A stretch of DNA of 6,772 nt. Origin: Verrucomicrobiia bacterium (GTDB taxonomy: Bacteria; Verrucomicrobiota; Verrucomicrobiia; Opitutales; Opitutaceae). Below the pieces are notes generated by a model. It was not told the origin of the DNA. It saw nothing but the letters and a program-made list of their open reading frames with translations, and did no database searches. Location: assembly GCA_030424825.1 (NCBI GenBank), contig JAUHWE010000260.1, positions 1 to 6,772 on the forward strand, in the 5' to 3' direction. Positions 6,519 to 6,772 of the stretch are shown piece by piece; within the stretch, counting starts at the first letter, position 1, and each line of letters opens with the position of its first letter. Made by a program: the position numbers and the translations under genes.

Positions 6519-6772
6519 ATGCCGGACTATACCGTAACACACCTGAATCAATTAGAGAGCGAAGCGATTTTCGTCCTTCGCGAGACTGCTGCCCAATTTG
6601 AGAAACCCGTCTTGCTGTTTTCGGGTGGTAAGGACTCGATTTTGATGACGCATTTGGCTCGAAAGGCGTTTTGGCCAGCCCGAATCCCATTTCCGCTCCT
6701 GCATATTGATACGGGGCACAACTTCCGCGAGACGATTGAATATCGGGACAATCTCGTGAGTGAAATCGGAGC
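6519..6772 (+). CDS. cysD: Sulfate adenylyltransferase subunit 2 (ATP sulfurylase small subunit), N-terminal part
   Basis: Catalytic subunit of the heterodimeric CysDN ATP sulfurylase, which makes adenosine 5'-phosphosulfate from sulfate and ATP in the first step of cytosolic sulfate assimilation; CysN supplies GTPase drive. The frame is open to the window edge, leaving 84 full codons. The N-terminus ([17 protein letters not shown]) aligns without gaps to E. coli CysD (MDQIRLTHLRQLEAESI), which supports ATG 6519 as the start. The PP-loop SGGKDS is at 35-40, followed by [27 protein letters not shown] and EYRDNL, all CysD hallmarks. The SGGKDS form, rather than the SIGKDS of E. coli, and the DTGHNF variant are common in CysD outside the enterobacteria. 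PAPS reductase (CysH) is related but lacks the THLxQLE start. No Shine-Dalgarno is visible because the upstream space is filled by a hairpin. cysN would be expected next, beyond the window. Confidence 0.95.
   Translation, partial: MPDYTVTHLNQLESEAIFVLRETAAQFEKPVLLFSGGKDSILMTHLARKAFWPARIPFPLLHIDTGHNFRETIEYRDNLVSEIG

Noticed and set aside
1..6772. CRISPR arrays, insertion sequences, tRNA or rRNA genes, direct repeats or integration sites
   Set aside because: Reading the window I found no repeated spacer-sized units, transposase motifs, tRNA cloverleaf or long direct or inverted repeats beyond the two hairpins. Over 90% is accounted for by housekeeping genes, and no gap exceeds 110 nt.

Overview
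This is an ordinary chromosomal housekeeping segment, with every gene on the + strand. It holds four complete or near-complete conserved genes and two partial genes at the edges. I see no phage, transposon, CRISPR, toxin-antitoxin or defence signature, and no new system. The best guess for the source is a Gram-negative bacterium of the Verrucomicrobia, possibly the Opitutae. That guess rests on the serS-tilS-ftsH order, the FtsH style (a Pro/Asn/Lys-rich cytosolic N-tail and an E/K-rich C-tail), a GT9 lipopolysaccharide-type glycosyltransferase, roughly balanced base composition, and the near absence of Shine-Dalgarno sequences. It is an inference from memory of similar loci, not a database result.

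Layout. Positions 1-245 are the C-terminal end of a glycosyltransferase family 9 (heptosyltransferase-like) gene. After a 74-nt gap comes serS (320-1591, seryl-tRNA synthetase). A 32-nt gap leads to tilS (1624-3045, tRNA-Ile2 lysidine synthetase, GTG start). A 30-nt gap leads to ftsH (3076-5091, membrane AAA+ zinc protease). A strong intrinsic terminator (5125-5156) closes this probable serS-tilS-ftsH operon. Next is a fold-type-I PLP aminotransferase of the LysN/MocR-catalytic-domain kind (best start 5196, end 6464). A weaker GC-rich hairpin (6486-6518) follows, and directly after it the start of cysD (6519 to the window edge, ATP-sulfurylase small subunit).

How they work together. SerS and TilS both support decoding: one charges tRNA-Ser, the other modifies the CAU anticodon of tRNA-Ile2. 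FtsH performs membrane-protein quality control, and its linkage to tilS recurs in other phyla. The aminotransferase has no assignable substrate. CysD opens what should be a sulfate-activation operon (cysD-cysN) continuing beyond the window. The points most worth a second look are small-scale. Two hairpins sit directly against downstream start codons, the gene starts generally lack Shine-Dalgarno motifs, and a tiny ATGA-overlapping ORF bridges tilS and ftsH.
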